Origin: Dorea longicatena
GTDB lineage: Bacteria > Bacillota > Clostridia > Lachnospirales > Lachnospiraceae
NCBI RefSeq assembly: GCF_025150085.1
Contig: NZ_CP102280.1
Coordinates: 1,747,001-1,811,000, forward strand
Direction: 5' to 3'
Length of the DNA stretch: 64,000 nt
Shown: positions 1-8,372 of the stretch, piece by piece
Layout of the letters: each line of letters opens with the position of its first letter
How positions within the stretch are numbered: position 1 is the first letter of the stretch
Position numbers and translations under genes: made by a program
Notes under the pieces: generated by a model
The model's database searches: none
The model's input: only the letters and a program-made list of their open reading frames with translations
Told to the model about the DNA's origin: nothing

Positions 1-246
1 CGGCATTGTCAGTGTTACCGGCTGTTCTTTAAACTGCTGTAATAAATCAACAATCTCTCCCAATGTCACTTTATGTGTAACCGGCACATAACAATAACGT
101 CCAGCCTCATCTGCTACTGTCTCCACTCCGTCAAATTCACAATGCTGTTCTTTTCCTTCCAGAAGATCGAACATTCCTTCCACAAGATCATCAATATATA
201 ATAATTCCAGCTCTGTTGATGGATCATTCACAGTAAAGTCTGTACA
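1..246 (-). pseudogene. Fragment of CapF-like NAD-dependent epimerase/reductase
   Basis: The minus-strand frame is open from 246 to the window edge and reads a segment with LLYIDDLVEGM, then CYVPVTHKVTLGEIVDLLQQ and FKEQPVTLTMP. This resembles the middle of the capsule-biosynthesis reductase CapF/WbjC, where the epimerase domain precedes a cupin domain. A TGA at 247-249 lies directly upstream in frame, and no N-terminal Rossmann segment is present. The homologous part starts abruptly where the neighbouring AAA-ATPase fragment ends (228-246). The sequence therefore looks like a 5'-truncated gene joined to another broken gene. The remainder lies outside the window. Family identity is fairly sure; pseudogene status is inferred. 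Confidence 0.6.
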
Positions 247-709
247 TCAATCATGGATGCCGTACCATTCTTCAATCTCTTGAAAATCTCTTTCTGGGCG
301 TCCGTTACTTTTTCGCTGTTTTCCAGCCAGGCATGTGCGTCACAGAACTGTGCGATTGTAAATTTCAGCAGTTCGAAAGCATTCTCAAATGTGCGTCCGT
401 CAACATCTTTGAATGACAGGAAGATAACAGGGCACTGGTTCATCCATTTTTCACACAGCATCTTATTATTTTTTGCGACCTTCAGCCCGTCAAACATTAT
501 CATGCTATCTTTTTCAATATCAAAAAAGATGCCAGCATACTCATAGCCATCGTTTTTCCAAATCTTCTTGGTCTGGTTATCAGCGTTACTTTTGTTGCTT
601 CGTTTTTCAGAATATCTGTGATCAATCCTGATTTATCAATGTAGTAATAGCCTTTTTCCCGTATTTCTTCAAAATCCGATATTCCCACCGGTATCATCAG
701 ATTCTTCAC
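228..709 (-). pseudogene. N-terminal part of AAA-ATPase-like (PD-(D/E)XK-associated) protein, frameshifted and truncated
   Basis: From 709 the product begins MKNLMIPVGISDFEEIREKG and continues to a P-loop-like RPRRFGKTMAMSMLASF. This is the typical start of the AAA-ATPase-like family whose full members (about 500-580 aa) end in a PD-(D/E)XK nuclease domain. The frame breaks at a T6/A6 run near 525-530, and the homologous protein (FFDIEKDS, then MIMFDGLKVA) continues in the next frame down to a stop at 228-230. The C-terminal half is missing because the sequence joins the epimerase fragment. A single-base indel in a homopolymer plus a truncation explains what is seen. This family is abundant and often decayed in gut Clostridia. 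Confidence 0.7.
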
Positions 710-789
710 ACCGACACCTCTCCTTTCTTTGCAAATACACGATCCTGTGTTATTCTATAAATGCTTCTATCGTCTGTTGGTTTGCCACC

Positions 790-1665
790 CTACTCTTCCA
801 TCTCTTCTTCATAATACTTGATCAGTGCCTGTGTTCCGAGATTGCCGTATCCTTCTGCCTGCAGCATCTCATAATTAGCCAGTACCTGGCTTAATACATC
901 CAGACTTATGTTGCTCATATTTGCTTCAGTCAGCGCAAGCTTCATATCTTTGATGAAATGCTTCATGAAGAATCCCGGTGCATAATCTCCTGCCAGGATC
1001 TTTGGTCCGAATGTGTCCAGCTGTTTACTTCCAGCTGCCCCGGTCGATACGGAGTTAAGTACCGTCTGCAGATCCAGCCCTTTCGCCTTTGCATAGGTCA
1101 GAGCTTCGCATACACCGGATAACGTTCCGGCGATCATGATCTGGTTCGCAAGCTTGGCATGCTGACCGCTTCCTGCTGCCCCCTGATAGTTAATATTCGT
1201 TCCCATTGCTTTGAATAACGGTATACATGCTTCGTAGTCTTCTCTGGAACCACCAACAAGAATGGATAAGGTTCCCGCTTTTGCCCCAGTATCTCCGCCT
1301 GTTACCGGTGCATCCAGTACATGGAAGCCTCTCTTGGTTCCCTCTTCTGCAATCTTCTGATCCAGCATCGGACTTGTGGTCGTCATATCGATCAGGTATG
1401 CACCTTCTTTTGCACTGTCCAGGATATTTCCTTTGTCGAAGTATACTTCTTCTACGTCAACAGGGAATCCTACGATCGTGATAACCGCATCGCAGTCTTT
1501 CACACAGTCTGCGATCGTCTCGTGGAAAATTGCTCCTTCACTGATCACATCTTCTACTTTGGATCTGGTTCTTGCATAAATGTGTAATTCAAATCCTGCT
1601 TTCATGAGGTTGCGGACCATGGATTTTCCCATGATGCCAACGCCGATGAATCCTATTTTTTTCAT
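790..1665 (-). CDS. NAD-binding beta-hydroxyacid dehydrogenase (tartronate semialdehyde reductase / 3-hydroxyisobutyrate dehydrogenase family)
   Basis: Predicted cytosolic oxidoreductase of 291 aa. It begins MKKIGFIGVGIMGKSMVRNL, an N-terminal Rossmann dinucleotide-binding loop (GVGIMG). The substrate-binding signature DAPVTGGDTGAKAGTL follows near residues 117-132, with the catalytic-lysine region GQHAKLANQ near 166-174. The start at 1665 is preceded by CGGAGG at good spacing; the upstream in-frame Met lacks one. Members act on tartronate semialdehyde, 3-hydroxyisobutyrate, L-threonate and related acids, so the substrate is not assignable. A paralogue lies at 36799-37689 within a sugar-acid locus. 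The gene sits between fragments of an AAA-ATPase gene family, so it may be a local insertion. Confidence 0.85.
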   Translation of the reverse strand: MKKIGFIGVGIMGKSMVRNLMKAGFELHIYARTRSKVEDVISEGAIFHETIADCVKDCDAVITIVGFPVDVEEVYFDKGNILDSAKEGAYLIDMTTTSPMLDQKIAEEGTKRGFHVLDAPVTGGDTGAKAGTLSILVGGSREDYEACIPLFKAMGTNINYQGAAGSGQHAKLANQIMIAGTLSGVCEALTYAKAKGLDLQTVLNSVSTGAAGSKQLDTFGPKILAGDYAPGFFMKHFIKDMKLALTEANMSNISLDVLSQVLANYEMLQAEGYGNLGTQALIKYYEEEMEE

Positions 1666-1688
1666 ATGATTGTTCCTCCGTGTATCTG

Positions 1689-1880
1689 TTATGATAAACT
1701 TTTCATTACGTTGCATCTTTTTTTATAAAATGCGATGCCATACCGCAGCACTTCATTAATCCCTTCGTCCTTTAATTCTTCATCATAATGACTATTTTCG
1801 ATCTGCCCAAGTGCTTTTTCACATGCTTTTTGCAAATTTTCATCTTCTGCATATTTTATCTCTATGATTTTTCTTACCAT
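1689..1880 (-). pseudogene. C-terminal remnant of AAA-ATPase-like protein (PD-(D/E)XK end)
   Basis: The 63-aa frame reads IIEIKYAEDENLQKACEKAL, then QIENSHYDEELKDEG and VLRYGIAFYKKRC. This matches the usual extreme C-terminus of AAA-ATPase-like/PD-(D/E)XK proteins, in which the EIK is the nuclease-core lysine strand and YGIAFYKKRC the conserved tail. Everything upstream of the core is missing, and the frame begins inside the 3' end of the hexapeptide gene. With the N-terminal fragment at 228-709 it suggests one or two decayed members of the family around the dehydrogenase gene. It is unlikely to be translated as a functional protein. Confidence 0.6.
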
Positions 1881-2563
1881 AATGCTTTTTCTTCTACCTT
1901 CTCCACAACTTCGCCCTGCTTCTTATAGATACTGTTGCCCGGTACGAATCCTCTGACGCTTGACAATGGGTAGATGTTGCTGTGGCTTCCGATCACGGTT
2001 CCCGGATTCAATACGCTGCCGCAGCCGACTTCTACTTCGTCTCCGAGCATGGCTCCGAATTTCTTAAGACCTGTCTCGATTCTTTCGTCTCCGGCTTTTA
2101 CTACGACGAGCTTTTTGTCGGATTTGACATTGGATGTGATGGATCCGGCTCCCATGTGGGATTTGTAGCCGAGGATGGAATCTCCCACGTAGTTATAGTG
2201 CGGCACCTGTACTTTATTGAACAGGATGACGTTCTTAAGTTCTGTCGAGTTACCTACGACTGCGCCTTCGCCGACGATCGCATTTCCGCGGATGAATGCG
2301 CACTGACGGACTTCTGCGTTCTTTCCGATGATCGCCGGTCCGTGGATGTAGGCTGTCTGGAATACGGTTGCGGATTTGGCGATCCAAACGTCTTCGCCGA
2401 CCTGATCGTATTCATCTGCCGGAAGGGTCTTTCCGAGTTCTTTGATGAAGCCGCTGATCTTTGGAAGGATTTCCCATGGGTAGGTGGCTCCTTCGAAGAT
2501 GTCTTTTGCGATGGTTTCATCCATGTGGTTGTAGAGGTTTTTGATGGTTAATTGTTCTGACAT
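1874..2563 (-). CDS. Left-handed beta-helix (hexapeptide repeat) protein, GlmU-acyltransferase-like
   Basis: Protein of 229 aa whose centre (about residues 55-205) consists of hexapeptide-type repeats such as VWIAKSATV, AIIGKNAEV and AFIRGNAIVGEGAVVG. These form a left-handed beta-helix. The arrangement resembles the C-terminal acetyltransferase half of GlmU; related stand-alone proteins in Lachnospiraceae are annotated as UDP-GlcNAc pyrophosphorylase-related. No nucleotidyltransferase domain (LAAGxGTR) is present, so uridylyltransferase activity is not expected. The start has AAGGAG upstream. It is 15 bp downstream of topB in the opposite transcriptional order (topB follows it on the minus strand). 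Acyl donor and acceptor are unknown. Confidence 0.75.
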   Translation of the reverse strand: MSEQLTIKNLYNHMDETIAKDIFEGATYPWEILPKISGFIKELGKTLPADEYDQVGEDVWIAKSATVFQTAYIHGPAIIGKNAEVRQCAFIRGNAIVGEGAVVGNSTELKNVILFNKVQVPHYNYVGDSILGYKSHMGAGSITSNVKSDKKLVVVKAGDERIETGLKKFGAMLGDEVEVGCGSVLNPGTVIGSHSNIYPLSSVRGFVPGNSIYKKQGEVVEKVEEKALW

Positions 2564-2578
2564 ATTGGTTCTCCTTTT

Positions 2579-4627
2579 TTATTTTTTAGTTTTTCCGGTC
2601 TTTCTCACCGGCTTCTTATAAAACTGCGCTGCCTTATCATAGCACGCCCGCATCTGATACTGATTGTTCAGACCTTTGACTGCAAGTGTGCGTCTTGATA
2701 CAAAATCATCCAGCTTTTTCATATATTCATCTGATGTGATATCTCCGTCTGCCACATACGTCAGACCTTTTTCCCAGCTTGCCGTAAGTTCCGGGTTCAG
2801 GAGCGGCCGGATGGAATGGTCTACGACATCGTAGATCATTTCCCCTAACATCGTCGGCGTGACGATCTGGGTCTTTTTATTGAGCGCCAGATATTTATTA
2901 TTGAATAATTTCTTCAATATCTCGCCTCTGGTGGCACTGGTGCCGATTCCGCTTCCTTTGATCTGGGCGCGGAGTTCTTCGTCTTCGATGAGCTGTCCTG
3001 CATTTTCCATGGCAAGGATCAGTGAACCGGAATTGTAGCGCTTCGGCGGCGAGGTCTTGCCTTCTTTGATATCCAGGGACTGTACCGGAAGGGTCATGCC
3101 TTTCTTGAGGCTCTGGATCCTGGCGAAGAAGGCTGCATCAGTGTCTTTGTCCTCGGTACTGTCTGCGCTGCTGTCTGTATTGTCGTTCTTCCTGCCCGGC
3201 ACGCCTGTAACTTTCAGATAGCCTTCTTCTGCCAGTACTTTGAAGCTTGAGAAGAAGGATTCTTCTTTGATCTTCGTCACGATCGATACTTTCTGATAGA
3301 CAGCCGGTGGATAGAAGATGCTTAAGAATCGTCTTACGATCACATCATACACCCTCTGTGACAGATTCGGAAGTCCTTTTAGTGCTCCCATACCCTGTCC
3401 TGTCGGGATGATCGCATAGTGGTCTGTGATCTGTTTGTCGTTGACGTATCTCGTCTTCTCCAGTCCTTTGTGGCTGCCGAATTTCACGATATCCTGAAGA
3501 TATGGCTTTGCCGGTTCGTACTGCATCAGACCGTTTAAGTTCTTGTGGATCTCTTTTGCCACTGCTGTCGACAGGACACGGGCATCTGTTCTTGGGTAGG
3601 TGACGAGCTTTTTTTCATATAGTTCCTGGATGATCCGGAGTGTCTCATCTGGGCTGATCTTGAACCGCTTGGAACATTCATTCTGGATCTCGGCCAGGTT
3701 GAATAATAACGGCGGGTTCTTCTTTTCTTTCTTCTTTTCTATGGACACGATCTGGCAAGTCAGGGGCTGGCTGGCGTCTGACTCGCTGTTGCTTAGGAAG
3801 CGGATCAGTTCTTCTGCCTTTTCCTTTTCTTTGAATCCATTTTCCTTATAGAGATCGAAGGATTCGAACCATTTTGATCCTTTGACTGCCCGCCATTCGC
3901 CTTCGAATGTTGCCCCTTTCTCTCCGATGGTGCTTAGGACTCTGTAGAACGGAGTCTCTACGAATTCCCTGATCTCCCGTTCTCTGCGCACGACCATGCC
4001 GAGGACGCAGGTCATAACGCGGCCTACGGACACAACGGAATATTTCGTATTCAGATAATTGGAGATGCTGTTACCGTATTTCAATGTCAGAAGGCGGGAG
4101 AAGTTGATTCCCATCAGGTAGTCTTCTTTGGCTCTTAGGTAAGCCGATGCTGCCAGGTTGTCGTATTCTTTTAAGTCTTTTGCTTCTTTGATCCCGCGCA
4201 GGATCTCTTCTTCTGTCTGGGAGTCGATCCATACGCGGCGGCGGTTCTTGTCTTTTACGCCTGCCTGCTGTTCGACCAGACGGTAGATGTATTCTCCTTC
4301 CCGTCCCGAGTCGGTACAGACGTAGATGGTGTCTACGTCTGTGCGGTTCAGCAGTCCCGATACGATTCGGAACTGCTTTGACACTGCCGGAATGACTTCG
4401 TATTTGAATTCCTGCGGGATAAAAGGCAGAGTCTCAAGACTCCACCTTTTTAATGCCGAATCGTATTCTTCCGGATAGCTCATCGTGACCAGGTGTCCGA
4501 CACACCAGGTTACGATTGCTTCTGCTGATTCGAGATATCCGTCTTTTCTCTGTGTATTGATATGCAATGCCTTAGCGAACTCCTGTGCTACACTGGGTTT
4601 CTCGGCAATGTATAATGATTTTCCCAT
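2579..4627 (-). CDS. topB: DNA topoisomerase III (type IA)
   Basis: Cytosolic type IA topoisomerase of 682 aa that relaxes or decatenates DNA through a single-strand break. The TOPRIM domain is N-terminal (SLYIAEKPSVAQ at 4-15; the acidic motif DSGREGEY at 106-113). The active-site tyrosine is Tyr344 in LVTYPRTDAR. The sequence ends in a lysine-rich tail (KKPVRKTGKTKK) and shows no CxxC zinc ribbons, which fits topoisomerase III rather than TopA. Length is normal for Firmicutes TopB. It lies between ppk1 and the hexapeptide gene on the same strand, with a 39-bp gap from ppk1, so co-transcription is possible. Confidence 0.95.
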   Translation of the reverse strand: MGKSLYIAEKPSVAQEFAKALHINTQRKDGYLESAEAIVTWCVGHLVTMSYPEEYDSALKRWSLETLPFIPQEFKYEVIPAVSKQFRIVSGLLNRTDVDTIYVCTDSGREGEYIYRLVEQQAGVKDKNRRRVWIDSQTEEEILRGIKEAKDLKEYDNLAASAYLRAKEDYLMGINFSRLLTLKYGNSISNYLNTKYSVVSVGRVMTCVLGMVVRREREIREFVETPFYRVLSTIGEKGATFEGEWRAVKGSKWFESFDLYKENGFKEKEKAEELIRFLSNSESDASQPLTCQIVSIEKKKEKKNPPLLFNLAEIQNECSKRFKISPDETLRIIQELYEKKLVTYPRTDARVLSTAVAKEIHKNLNGLMQYEPAKPYLQDIVKFGSHKGLEKTRYVNDKQITDHYAIIPTGQGMGALKGLPNLSQRVYDVIVRRFLSIFYPPAVYQKVSIVTKIKEESFFSSFKVLAEEGYLKVTGVPGRKNDNTDSSADSTEDKDTDAAFFARIQSLKKGMTLPVQSLDIKEGKTSPPKRYNSGSLILAMENAGQLIEDEELRAQIKGSGIGTSATRGEILKKLFNNKYLALNKKTQIVTPTMLGEMIYDVVDHSIRPLLNPELTASWEKGLTYVADGDITSDEYMKKLDDFVSRRTLAVKGLNNQYQMRACYDKAAQFYKKPVRKTGKTKK

Positions 4628-4666
4628 GTTACTCCTTCCAGTAGGGTGAAACAGCGGCTTTTTCTT

Positions 4667-6832
4667 TTATCTTTTTCTGTGCCAGAGAGACCGGAAAAAG
4701 GTTATCACTCTTCCGCCGCCACAGTTCTCACGGGCACGCTGCTGACTTTTGTCGACTTCTTCTGCTGCTTTTAATGCTTCTTCCATGAAAGCTGCCTGAG
4801 AATCCACCGCTTTTATGCCGCCGGTCCGTTTCATATATGTGCCGTCTTTCTGCATGATCCTTGCTTTCACGTTATCACTTAACATAATCTTCAGATCATG
4901 GTTGATCTGACGTCTGATCTGCCCGTCTAACACCGGGCAGGCTACTTCTACTCTTTTTTCTGTATTTCTTGTCATCATGTCTGCGGAGCCGATATAGATC
5001 TTCTGCTCTTTGCCGATTCCGAAGCTGAAGATACGTGGATGTTCTAGATAGCGGCCAACCACACTCATCACTCTGACATTTTCCGTAAATCCAGGCACTC
5101 CCGGTAGTATACAGCAGATTCCGCGAACAATCAAGTCTACCCTTACTCCGGCGCAGGAGGCCTCGGATACTTTCTTTATGAAGTCCACATCTGTCACGGA
5201 GTTCATCTTCATAATGATGCGTCCTTCGCTTCCTTTTATGATCTCTTCGTCCATCATCTGTAAGATACGGCTCTTTAAGCTGACCGGTGATACGATCAGG
5301 TATTGATAGCTGCCCTGCAGATTGCCGATGGACATATTCTTGAAAAATTCTGCGGCGTCCTGTCCGATTCGCGGATCAGCAGTCATCAAGGACAGATCGG
5401 TATACATGGCAGCTGTCTTCTCGTTATAATTGCCGGTTCCGACCTGTGTGATATACTGGATGTCATTGCGGTTCCTGTATGTGATCAGACAAATCTTGGA
5501 ATGCACTTTGTAACCGTCGAATCCATAGATCACACGGCATCCTGCTTCTTCCAGACGTTCCGACCAGTCGATGTTGTTCTGCTCGTCAAATCTTGCACGC
5601 AGCTCGATCAGCACGGTGACTTCTTTGCCATTTTCCGCAGCTGCGCACAGGTATTCTACCAGTCTTGCCTTCTTCGCCAGGCGGTAGATAGTGATCTTGA
5701 TCGTCATAACGTTCGGATCTGCCGCGGCATCTTTGATCAGCTTCAGGAACGGATCCATGCTTTCGTATGGGTAGAACAACAGGATATCATTCTTTTTCAC
5801 CTGTTTTAACATGTTTCCGTCCTGTACATGTGCTGATTTTTGCGGGGAGAATGGTTCGTAGACCAGTGCTTTCTTCATAGACTCCGGGAGATTTCCTGCG
5901 ATGGAGAACATATAATCCAGTTTCATCGGCATCTTCGTGCGGAAGATCTGCTCCGGTGTGATCTTGAATTTCTTACAGAAGTATTCCTGCATTTCCGGTG
6001 TCAGTTTCTCCGCTGTTTCTAATCTTACTACCGCCATCCTGCGGCGTTTGTGCAGGGTACTCTGCATGAGTTTCCGGAAATCATCGGTAACCTCCAGTGC
6101 TTCATCGTCCGGAGATACGTCTGCATTTCTTGTCACGCAGATGTAGTTCGGGTCGGATACTTCGTACTGGTCAAATACCAGATCCAGGTATTCCATGATG
6201 ACTTTCTCCATGCGGATATAACGGATGTCATGTCCCGGAAGCATCAGGATATCGGATACATAGGTCGGAACCGGTACGATTCCGAGGATCTGTTCTTTTT
6301 CTTTGTCGTCTTTATTCTTCCTGCTATTGATATGCTTCAGATTGGCTGTTACGTAGATATCTTTATTCATAAGATGCGGGAACGGGTGGCTGCTGTCTAC
6401 GATCTGCGGTGACAGTACCGGCAGGATCTGCTCTTTGAAACATTTCTTAACATATTTCTTCTCGTCTGTCTCCAGTTCTTTAAAGTCCAGTCCGCAGACT
6501 CCGTATGGGGACAGTTCTTTCTTGATCCCGGCGTAGGTCTTGTCACGTTCTTTATATAACGGGGCAACTGCTGCGTAGATCGCATCCAGCTGCTCCTGCG
6601 GTGTCATTCCCGACCGGCTGTCTCTGTGTCTGTCGTCTGTCTGCACCATATCATAGAGGCTTCCGACACGGATCATGAAGAATTCATCTAAGTTACTGGT
6701 GAAGATGGCCACGAATTTCATACGTTCCAGCAATGGCACGCTCTTATCTCTTGCTTCTTCCAATACACGCTGATCGAATCTCAACCAGGAAAGTTCTCGG
6801 TTCTGTGTGTAATTTAATAGTTCTCGGTCCAT
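4667..6832 (-). CDS. ppk1: Polyphosphate kinase 1
   Basis: Reversibly transfers the ATP gamma-phosphate onto polyphosphate. From the chosen start the protein is 721 aa, normal for PPK1. N and head domains begin with YTQNRELSWLRFDQRVLEEA. The autophosphorylated His is His444 in KVHSKICLITYRN, followed by QVGTGNYNEKTA, and the second conserved His is His598 in RYLEHPRIFSFG. The start at 6832 has a GGAGG site 8 nt upstream. The 36-codon in-frame extension further upstream runs into the sigma-A-type promoter at 6909-6937, so it is not coding. No exopolyphosphatase gene is adjacent. Confidence 0.95.
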   Translation of the reverse strand: MDRELLNYTQNRELSWLRFDQRVLEEARDKSVPLLERMKFVAIFTSNLDEFFMIRVGSLYDMVQTDDRHRDSRSGMTPQEQLDAIYAAVAPLYKERDKTYAGIKKELSPYGVCGLDFKELETDEKKYVKKCFKEQILPVLSPQIVDSSHPFPHLMNKDIYVTANLKHINSRKNKDDKEKEQILGIVPVPTYVSDILMLPGHDIRYIRMEKVIMEYLDLVFDQYEVSDPNYICVTRNADVSPDDEALEVTDDFRKLMQSTLHKRRRMAVVRLETAEKLTPEMQEYFCKKFKITPEQIFRTKMPMKLDYMFSIAGNLPESMKKALVYEPFSPQKSAHVQDGNMLKQVKKNDILLFYPYESMDPFLKLIKDAAADPNVMTIKITIYRLAKKARLVEYLCAAAENGKEVTVLIELRARFDEQNNIDWSERLEEAGCRVIYGFDGYKVHSKICLITYRNRNDIQYITQVGTGNYNEKTAAMYTDLSLMTADPRIGQDAAEFFKNMSIGNLQGSYQYLIVSPVSLKSRILQMMDEEIIKGSEGRIIMKMNSVTDVDFIKKVSEASCAGVRVDLIVRGICCILPGVPGFTENVRVMSVVGRYLEHPRIFSFGIGKEQKIYIGSADMMTRNTEKRVEVACPVLDGQIRRQINHDLKIMLSDNVKARIMQKDGTYMKRTGGIKAVDSQAAFMEEALKAAEEVDKSQQRARENCGGGRVITFFRSLWHRKR

Positions 6833-6908
6833 AGGGTCTGCCTCCGTTTCTTGCCGGTGCCATTGGTGCCATTGGCACTTTGTAATCAGCGAATTTATTG
6901 TATACTTT

Positions 6909-6937
6909 ATTATAGCAAAACCATCTTTTATTCTCAA
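6909..6937 (-). promoter_or_regulatory. Sigma-A-type promoter of ppk1
   Basis: Minus strand: -35 TTGAGA (6932-6937), 17-nt spacer, -10 TATAAT (6909-6914). Transcription would start near 6902 and give a leader of about 70 nt before the ppk1 ATG at 6832. Confidence 0.75.
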
Positions 6938-7047
6938 CACTGAGATGTATTGTGTTCAGATTTGTAATCTGATTTATAATCTGATTGGTATCGGCAGGCG
7001 AAGCCGGATATCGGTAAGCGGGGTCGAATTTGCTGGATGTATAATGC

Positions 7048-7072
7048 AAAAAAGGCGAGAACTACGCCTTTT
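7048..7072 (-). terminator. Rho-independent terminator downstream of asd
   Basis: Minus strand: stem AAAAGGCG/CGCCTTTT with a 7-nt loop, followed by a U-run (cgccTTTTTT). It lies about 120 nt after the asd stop codon. Confidence 0.6.
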
Positions 7073-7193
7073 CACATGTTGCAGTTCCCACCTTTTTATT
7101 ATTATTTTATGCTCTCACCTTATGAACGATAAACAGGTGAGTATGAGTGTGCCACCAGGGACACTAAAAGAGCCTGTTTTCCCGTCCCCCTGG

Positions 7194-8279
7194 CTACTTT
7201 GCCTGAATATATCCCTTGGCAGTCAGTGCTTCGGCGCAAAGTACGGCTCCGCCTGCTGCACCGCGGACAGTGTTGTGTGACAGTCCGATGAATTTGTAAT
7301 CATACATGCTGTCTTCTCTCAGACGTCCGATAGACACACCCATTCCGTTCTCATAATTTACATCCGCTTTTACCTGTGGTCTGTCATCTTCTGACAGATA
7401 CTGGATGAACTGCTTTGGAGCACTTGGAAGTTCTGCTTCCTGTGGGAATCCCTTGAAGCTTTCCAGTTTCTCGATCAGCTGTTCTTTAGTTGGCTTCTTC
7501 TCGAAGTTGATGAATACAGCTGCTGTATGTCCGTTGAGTACAGGAACTCTTAAGCACTGGCATGTGATCTTTGGTTCTTCTGCAAGTTTGATTTCTCCGT
7601 TTTCCAGTGTTCCGAGTACACGAAGAGGTTCTTTTTCACTCTTTTCTTCTTCTCCGCCGATGTATGGAATGATATTCTCGATCATTTCCGGCCAGTCTTT
7701 GAATGTCTTTCCTGCTCCTGAGATTGCCTGGTATGTTGTTACAACAACTTCTTTTGGTCCAAATTCTTTCCATGCTGCAAGTGCAGGTGTATAGCTCTGG
7801 ATTGAGCAGTTTGGTTTTACTGCGATAAATCCGCGTGTTGTTCCGAGACGCTCTTTCTGAGTCTTGATGAGGTCAAAGTGTGCTGCATTGATCTCCGGAA
7901 CTACCATCGGCACGTCTTTTGTCCAGCGGTGAGCACTGTTATTAGATACTACAGGGGTCTCTGTCTTTGCATATTCTTCTTCGATCGCTCTGATCTCATC
8001 TTTTGTCATATCTACGGCACTGAATACAAAATCTACAGTAGAAGCAACTTCTTCTACTTCATTTACATTCTTTACGATTAAGTTCTTTACACCTTCCGGC
8101 ATCGGTGTATCCATTTTCCAACGTCCGCCTACGGCTTCTTCATATGTTTTTCCTGCTGAACGTGGGCTTGCTGCTACAGTTACAACCTCGAACCAAGGGT
8201 GATTTTCAAGCAATGAGATAAAACGCTGTCCAACCATTCCTGTTGCTCCTAAAATACCTACTCTTAATTTCTTATCCAT
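7194..8279 (-). CDS. asd: Aspartate-semialdehyde dehydrogenase
   Basis: Converts aspartyl phosphate and NADPH to aspartate semialdehyde, the branch point to lysine/diaminopimelate, threonine and methionine. The protein is 361 aa with the N-terminal nucleotide loop GILGATGMVGQRF (8-20). The active-site Cys158 lies in VKPNCSIQSY, and the substrate region LNGHTAAVFI follows. Length and the NCS motif fit the archaeal/fungal-like ASADH class rather than the enterobacterial one. The start is preceded by AAGGGAGAG. It lies 93 bp downstream of argH on the same strand, so the two may be co-transcribed, although the gap could hold its own promoter. Confidence 0.95.
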   Translation of the reverse strand: MDKKLRVGILGATGMVGQRFISLLENHPWFEVVTVAASPRSAGKTYEEAVGGRWKMDTPMPEGVKNLIVKNVNEVEEVASTVDFVFSAVDMTKDEIRAIEEEYAKTETPVVSNNSAHRWTKDVPMVVPEINAAHFDLIKTQKERLGTTRGFIAVKPNCSIQSYTPALAAWKEFGPKEVVVTTYQAISGAGKTFKDWPEMIENIIPYIGGEEEKSEKEPLRVLGTLENGEIKLAEEPKITCQCLRVPVLNGHTAAVFINFEKKPTKEQLIEKLESFKGFPQEAELPSAPKQFIQYLSEDDRPQVKADVNYENGMGVSIGRLREDSMYDYKFIGLSHNTVRGAAGGAVLCAEALTAKGYIQAK

Positions 8280-8372
8280 CTTTGTTCTCTCCCTTTCTTT
8301 TTATCATTCCTTAATACAGCCTTACGCTACCTTCATCCGTATGACATGTACTAGTATTTATAAATGTATATT

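Larger units (their letters stand above)
6833..7193. other. 361-bp intergenic region: ppk1 leader and promoter, asd 3' region
   Basis: On the minus strand this holds the ppk1 promoter (6909-6937) and a leader of about 70 nt with a repeated GTGCCAATGGCAC-type palindrome just upstream of the ppk1 Shine-Dalgarno site. It also holds an asd-proximal terminator hairpin (7048-7072). Two weaker inverted repeats follow: CTCACC...GGTGAG near 7114-7142 and CCAGGG...CCCTGG near 7158-7193. The frames open here (6744-7049 minus, 6945-7280 plus) show no family features. Confidence 0.5.

Noticed and set aside
520..550. Programmed frameshifting at the T6 run in the AAA-ATPase gene
   Set aside because: The gene is also truncated downstream at 228, so a decay indel or sequencing error is simpler.
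6833..6940. 36-codon N-terminal extension of polyphosphate kinase
   Set aside because: It covers a near-consensus promoter and the GGAGG site for the internal ATG.
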